This document shows, in pieces, positions 60,425 through 64,000 of a stretch of DNA of 64,000 nt. Numbering within the stretch: the first letter of the stretch is position 1; the number at the start of each line of letters is the position of its first letter. The notes under the pieces were generated by a model. The model was not told where the DNA came from and ran no database searches. It saw only the letters and a program-made list of their open reading frames with translations. The stretch is from Candidatus Gastranaerophilales bacterium (GTDB taxonomy: Bacteria; Cyanobacteriota; Vampirovibrionia; Gastranaerophilales; CAJFVJ01), in contig CALUSR010000002.1 in assembly GCA_944323485.1 (NCBI GenBank), positions 380,048 through 444,047 of the forward strand. Direction: 5' to 3'. Position numbers and translations under genes: made by a program.

Positions 60425-61155
60425 CGATACATTCCTCCGTTTACAGCGATTACCTGACCGGTAATATAAGAAGCATCCTCACCCATAAGATAGTTAACAA
60501 GACTTGCGACCTCTTTTGCTGTCCCTAACCTTCTCATGGGAATCATCTTCTTCACTTCATCAACAGGTATGCCTTCTATCATCTCAGTATCAATCACTCC
60601 AGGAGCAACACAGTTGACGGTAATTCCCCTTTTTGCAAGTTCAAGGCTGAGCGCTTTTGTAGCTCCTATTATTCCAGCTTTTGATGCACTGTAGTTTACC
60701 TGTCCTCTGTTGCCTGCCTGCCCTGAAATTGATGACATCGTGACAATTCGTCCTCGTATTCTGTTTTCAATCATAGACATAACAACCGGTTTCAAAACAT
60801 TGTAAAAACCACCCAAATTTGTGTTCAAAACATTATCCCACTCTTCATCTTCCATCACCGGGAAGACATTGTCCCTTGCAATTCCGGCGTTCAAAACAAC
60901 ACCGTAATAAGCTCCGTGTTGTTCCATATCTTTTGAGAGGACATCATGACTCTGTTTTCTATCACTGACATCGAACTGCAAAATTCTTACACTGTTTCCT
61001 AATAATTCAATTTCTTTTTTCACCTCTTCGGCTTTTGAAATATTTTTGTTGCAATGCAGAACAATCTCAACATCACTGTTGTTTTTTGCAATATAAAGAG
61101 CTGTTTCTCTGCCGATGCCACGGCTTGAACCCGTTATTAAAATATTTTTACCCAT
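60421..61155 (-). CDS. 3-oxoacyl-ACP reductase (FabG-type; apeQ-like position)
   Basis: NADPH-dependent ketoreductase, 244 residues. SDR motifs GSSRGIGRETA (about 8-18), NAGIARDNV (about 88-96), Ser in MSSISGQAG (about 140) and YSASKAG (Tyr/Lys, about 153). The C-terminal TGQVIAVNGGMYR is typical of FabG. In aryl polyene pathways this step reduces the beta-keto intermediate before dehydration. Starts 11 bases after the dehydratase stop. Confidence 0.92.
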   Translation of the reverse strand: MGKNILITGSSRGIGRETALYIAKNNSDVEIVLHCNKNISKAEEVKKEIELLGNSVRILQFDVSDRKQSHDVLSKDMEQHGAYYGVVLNAGIARDNVFPVMEDEEWDNVLNTNLGGFYNVLKPVVMSMIENRIRGRIVTMSSISGQAGNRGQVNYSASKAGIIGATKALSLELAKRGITVNCVAPGVIDTEMIEGIPVDEVKKMIPMRRLGTAKEVASLVNYLMGEDASYITGQVIAVNGGMYR

Positions 61156-61166
61156 TGATAAACCCG

Positions 61167-61616
61167 CTACATTGTTAAAGTTTCAACATCTTGAGGCAAA
61201 TAAACATTTACCGTTGCTCTTGCGCACTCAATATTATCATTATAAATAAAACAATCGAACGAAACAAGCTCATTATCCGAAAAAATCCGATTAGCAACGA
61301 TTTTATATGTTTTGCCGAGCTCAAATTTTTCAAGACTGCAGTTATATTGTCTGCTGCCCAAAAGATAGCCTATCCTCGGTTTTTTCTGGCCGTTCTCAAA
61401 ATACGCATAACACCCGACTGTCTGCGCCATAAATTCAATTCCGACAAGCGGTGATATCCCCCCTAATGTCCCGTCATAAAAGATTTTATCTTCCCGAACG
61501 GTAACAGATGATGTCACAACATGTTTTTCCATATCAACCTCCAACAGCTCATCAAGAACTATCATCGGATAATTATGCGGAAGGATTTTTTCGAGATTTT
61601 TTTCGTTAATATGCAT
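61167..61616 (-). CDS. 3-hydroxyacyl-ACP dehydratase, hotdog fold (apeP-like)
   Basis: 149 residues. N-terminal ILPHNYPMIVLDELLEVD (about 11-28) carries the family's His, and SPLVGIEFMAQTVGCYAYF (about 54-72) the Glu-containing active helix of ApeP-type dehydratases (COG4706), distinct from FabZ. ATG 61616 is preferred over a GTG one codon earlier; it overlaps the ketosynthase stop (TGATG). Provides the double bonds of the polyene. Confidence 0.87.
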   Translation of the reverse strand: MHINEKNLEKILPHNYPMIVLDELLEVDMEKHVVTSSVTVREDKIFYDGTLGGISPLVGIEFMAQTVGCYAYFENGQKKPRIGYLLGSRQYNCSLEKFELGKTYKIVANRIFSDNELVSFDCFIYNDNIECARATVNVYLPQDVETLTM

Positions 61617-62764
61617 CACTCGCCCCCAAGTATCATCACGGCATTTGACCCGCCAAAGCCAAAGGCGTTGTTCATTACATATTTTATATTATCGGCTCTC
61701 TGTCCGTATTTGACAAGAGAAATAACAGGAAGCTTGTCATCATAAACATTATCATAACGATGAGGGAGAAGATAATGTTCTTTATTAATCGACTTATCAA
61801 GAATCGCACAGCATAAAGCGGACTCAAGAGCTGCCGACGCCCCGAGGCAATGTCCTGTCTGAGATTTCGTTGAGCTTGCGGGAACTTTATCTCCAAAAAC
61901 TCTATAAACAGCATTCGCTTCCATCAAATCGTTGGTAACCGTTCCTGTGCCGTGCAGATTGATATAATCTATATCCCCTCTATCAAGCCCGCTGTCCTCA
62001 AGAGCAAGTTCTATTGCTCTTGAAGATTGAATACCTTCCGGATCAGGCGTTGCACAATGGTAAGCATCTGATGTTTCGCCTATTCCGCAGAGTTTTATCG
62101 AATTAGCAGAAGTTTTTTCTTTCTCTAGCAAAAACAACGCTCCGCCTTCACCGATATTTATTCCGTTTCTGTTCTTGCTGAAAGGAATTGTCTGCTCGCC
62201 TGATAATATTTCAAGCGAGTGAAATCCATACACAGGTGTCCTGCTCACAGAATCAACTCCACCGACAATTACGGCGTCGCAAACATCATGAGAAAGAAGT
62301 CTGCGTGCCGTCGAAAAAGCCTTAATCCCCGAAGTGCACGCTGATGAAATTCCGCAGAAAAAGCCCGTCAAACCGAGATATTTCCTCAAAAAGGCAGCAG
62401 GATTACCTATTTGAGCAAGGTCAACATCTCCCCTGAGTGCATATTCATCAACACCCGAATTTGTCGACGCAATCACCACGCCGACTCTGCTTTTATCATA
62501 CTTTGTCAAAGCAGTGTTTATTTCGTTTTCAATCTTCTCGAAACAATGCAGCAATATGCTGTTGCAGCGGGTGTTGTACTTTTCATCATCTATTTTGGGC
62601 AGAGAAGTTTTTATCTCTCCGAAATAAAACGGTTCTCCTCTTATAACAGTATCATCCAAAGTCAAAAAGTTTGAGCGCTCATCAAGTGCATGAAAAAACA
62701 TTGATGAAATATCATCTCCAAGGTTTGATACAGCGCTGTAAGAATTTATGTAGACTCCGTTCAT
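61616..62764 (-). CDS. 3-oxoacyl-ACP synthase (apeO-like position)
   Basis: 382 residues, shorter than FabF. Triad intact: Cys in SSACTSGIKAF (about 142), His in LHGTGTVTNDL (about 270) and His in TKSQTGHCLGAS (about 304). It probably starts or elongates the polyene with the paired ketosynthase. First gene of the minus-strand operon; the 97-base region to the divergent gene at 62862 holds both promoters. All residues needed for condensation are seen. Confidence 0.88.
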   Translation of the reverse strand: MNGVYINSYSAVSNLGDDISSMFFHALDERSNFLTLDDTVIRGEPFYFGEIKTSLPKIDDEKYNTRCNSILLHCFEKIENEINTALTKYDKSRVGVVIASTNSGVDEYALRGDVDLAQIGNPAAFLRKYLGLTGFFCGISSACTSGIKAFSTARRLLSHDVCDAVIVGGVDSVSRTPVYGFHSLEILSGEQTIPFSKNRNGINIGEGGALFLLEKEKTSANSIKLCGIGETSDAYHCATPDPEGIQSSRAIELALEDSGLDRGDIDYINLHGTGTVTNDLMEANAVYRVFGDKVPASSTKSQTGHCLGASAALESALCCAILDKSINKEHYLLPHRYDNVYDDKLPVISLVKYGQRADNIKYVMNNAFGFGGSNAVMILGGE

Positions 62765-62861
62765 AAGGAAAGAGCGTCCTCTTTTGATAAAAAAACAAAT
62801 TTATAATAAAATAAATATTACCATAAACCGTAGAAAATTTTATTGAGAGTCTGAGTAAAAC

Positions 62862-63407
62862 TTGAAATTTTGTATAAAAACATATTGCACAAAAAACGCA
62901 AAGAGCACAGATGTATCATTTTTGCACCCGATGGCAAGAAGAAAACTCACGCCCGTTGACAAAACAGCCCTTTGCATAATGAATGAATGTTTTTCGAGTT
63001 TGGATGAAAAAAATCGAAACATCAAAATCGTCTTCGCCTCTCAATACGGAGAACTCGATAACCTGAACAAACTCATAAAACAATACACCGAAGAAAATGA
63101 AGTTTCTCCAGCAACATTCAGCGGTTCAGTACACAACAGCGCAGTAGGGCAATTCTCTCTTCTGAACAAAATCACAAAAAGCTATAACTCCGTTTCTGCA
63201 GAAGATGTCACTTTTAGCGCAGGTTTGATAGAAGCAGTGCTGAGTGCTGATGATGATTATGTTTTATACTGTTTTTGCGATGCGCTGACTCCAGATACAG
63301 CCCATGGTTTTGGGTGCATTATCAACCCACATGGAAAAGCAAATGCAGAGCTTATTGGAAACAAACTCTACAAAACAGATGACGGAGATTCACAATGCAT
63401 CTTTTGA
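62862..63407 (+). CDS. Beta-ketoacyl-synthase N-terminal-like protein (apeC-like)
   Basis: 181 residues resembling the PF13723 'ketoacyl-synt_2' proteins of aryl polyene loci, thought to act with the ketosynthases; no complete active site. LHPMARRKLTPVDKTAL (about 21-37) matches the family's PM-x-RR-x-L motif, and the ~20 residues before it belong to the fold, so the TTG start at 62862 is preferred over the later ATG. SGSVHNSAVGQFSLL (about 87-101) and AEDVTFSAGLIEA (about 112-124) are conserved positions. Overlaps the acyltransferase gene by 13 bases. Confidence 0.8.
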   Translation: MKFCIKTYCTKNAKSTDVSFLHPMARRKLTPVDKTALCIMNECFSSLDEKNRNIKIVFASQYGELDNLNKLIKQYTEENEVSPATFSGSVHNSAVGQFSLLNKITKSYNSVSAEDVTFSAGLIEAVLSADDDYVLYCFCDALTPDTAHGFGCIINPHGKANAELIGNKLYKTDDGDSQCIF

Positions 63408-64000
63408 GAAGAGTGTGGAGAAGTGTTTTGATATCCTTCTTATTCTCTGTCTTCGGCATCGGTGCCATTCTCATCAACTATTTTATTTTTCCGATTATTT
63501 CCGTCTTTGTAAAAAAAGGCAACAGACGTCAAAAATTCTGCAAAACAATTCACAAAACCTGGAAATACTTTACCGAGCTGATGAAAAAAACAGGACTGAT
63601 AAAAGTCAACTTTACAAATCCTGACAAACTCGAAAACCTGCATGGAAAAATCATCGTCGCAAATCACCCGAGTTTTATTGATATAGTTATCCTAATCGGC
63701 TTTCTACCAAATACCCTGTGCATTGCAAAAAAAGAAATAAAAAGAAACCTTGTCATGGGAAACATCGTCAAATCACTTTATCTCATAAACGATGAAGATA
63801 ACGCCGAAATGCTCGAAGAATCATCAGAAATTCTGAACCAAGGCTACAACATCATAATCTTCCCGACAGGAACAAGAACAACAGATGGCGAAGACCTGAA
63901 GCTCCATAAAGGGGCTGCTGTTATGGCTCTGCATACAGGTGCAGATATAATCCCAATACACATCAGCTGTGATACAAAATTTCTTGCAAAACATCAAAAA
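63395..64000 (+). CDS. 1-acyl-sn-glycerol-3-phosphate acyltransferase family (apeD-like), cut by window edge
   Basis: 202 codons from ATG 63395, open at the right edge. N-terminal membrane segment about 10-35 (VLISFLFSVFGIGAILINYF); acyltransferase block I ANHPSFIDIV (NHx4D, about 89-98), and FPTGTRTTDGEDL (about 154-166). Lysophospholipid acyltransferases of this kind occur next to apeC in aryl polyene clusters and attach the polyene to a lipid carrier. Start chosen as the first ATG with family-like sequence, overlapping the upstream gene. Confidence 0.88.
   Translation, partial: MHLLRRVWRSVLISFLFSVFGIGAILINYFIFPIISVFVKKGNRRQKFCKTIHKTWKYFTELMKKTGLIKVNFTNPDKLENLHGKIIVANHPSFIDIVILIGFLPNTLCIAKKEIKRNLVMGNIVKSLYLINDEDNAEMLEESSEILNQGYNIIIFPTGTRTTDGEDLKLHKGAAVMALHTGADIIPIHISCDTKFLAKHQK

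Overview
The window looks like chromosome from a low-GC Gram-negative-type bacterium. Diderm markers are a TolC-family outer-membrane channel with a periplasmic adaptor, dTDP-rhamnose genes and an aryl-polyene-type locus. Motility genes (three flagellin-family genes) are also present. Gene style, including a 1007-residue protein with a polyalanine membrane segment and HD domain, suggests a gut Melainabacteria/Gastranaerophilales-like organism. That assignment is an inference from style, not from a marker gene. UGA is a normal stop here.

Regions. 1-8.6 kb is mostly housekeeping: the end of D-Ala-D-Ala ligase, ftsQ, a fused class I fumarase on the opposite strand, def-fmt-YugP-type protease, and an OmpR-type two-component pair running into tadA and a TIGR02757 gene. 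8.6-14.7 kb holds a decayed gene, small ORFs, a GH3 hexosaminidase-type enzyme, a secreted TPR-like protein, CCA transferase, rsmE and a racemase. 14.8-21.4 kb is a flagellin island: a short flagellin behind a sigma-28-type promoter, then, on the other strand, a 1546-residue flagellin carrying three GLUG-rich modules and a 271-residue flagellin. 21.6-22.9 kb has tRNA-Asp, an odd structured spacer and a DUF362 gene.

22.9-29.4 kb is a complete TetR-TolC-HlyD-double ATPase-two permease export operon resembling E. coli cecR-ybhGFSR. 29.6-37.6 kb is a redox/detoxification cluster (acetyltransferase, two flavodoxin-fold reductases, a hydrolase, two double carboxymuconolactone decarboxylase proteins, two aldo/keto reductases, one SDR broken by an in-frame TGA, TetR). 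It carries a double TetR-type operator and two near-identical promoters with 19-bp spacers. 37.6-39.9 kb holds a WG-repeat secreted protein and a membrane protein. 40-45 kb is rmlC-B-D-A with two glycosyltransferases. 45.2-48.8 kb is pheST.

48.8-58.7 kb mixes a hypothetical paralogue of the decayed gene, DUF378, UbiA-type prenyltransferase, an alpha-amylase-superfamily enzyme, tRNA-Phe, a kelch-like lipoprotein and the large HD protein. 59.2-64 kb is the start of an aryl-polyene-like locus in the order KS-DH-KR-KS (as apeO-P-Q-R), with a divergent ketosynthase-like gene and an acyltransferase that runs off the right edge. The strongest candidates for something little described are the giant GLUG flagellin with its repeat tail and the large HD protein. 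No CRISPR array, insertion sequence or rRNA was seen.
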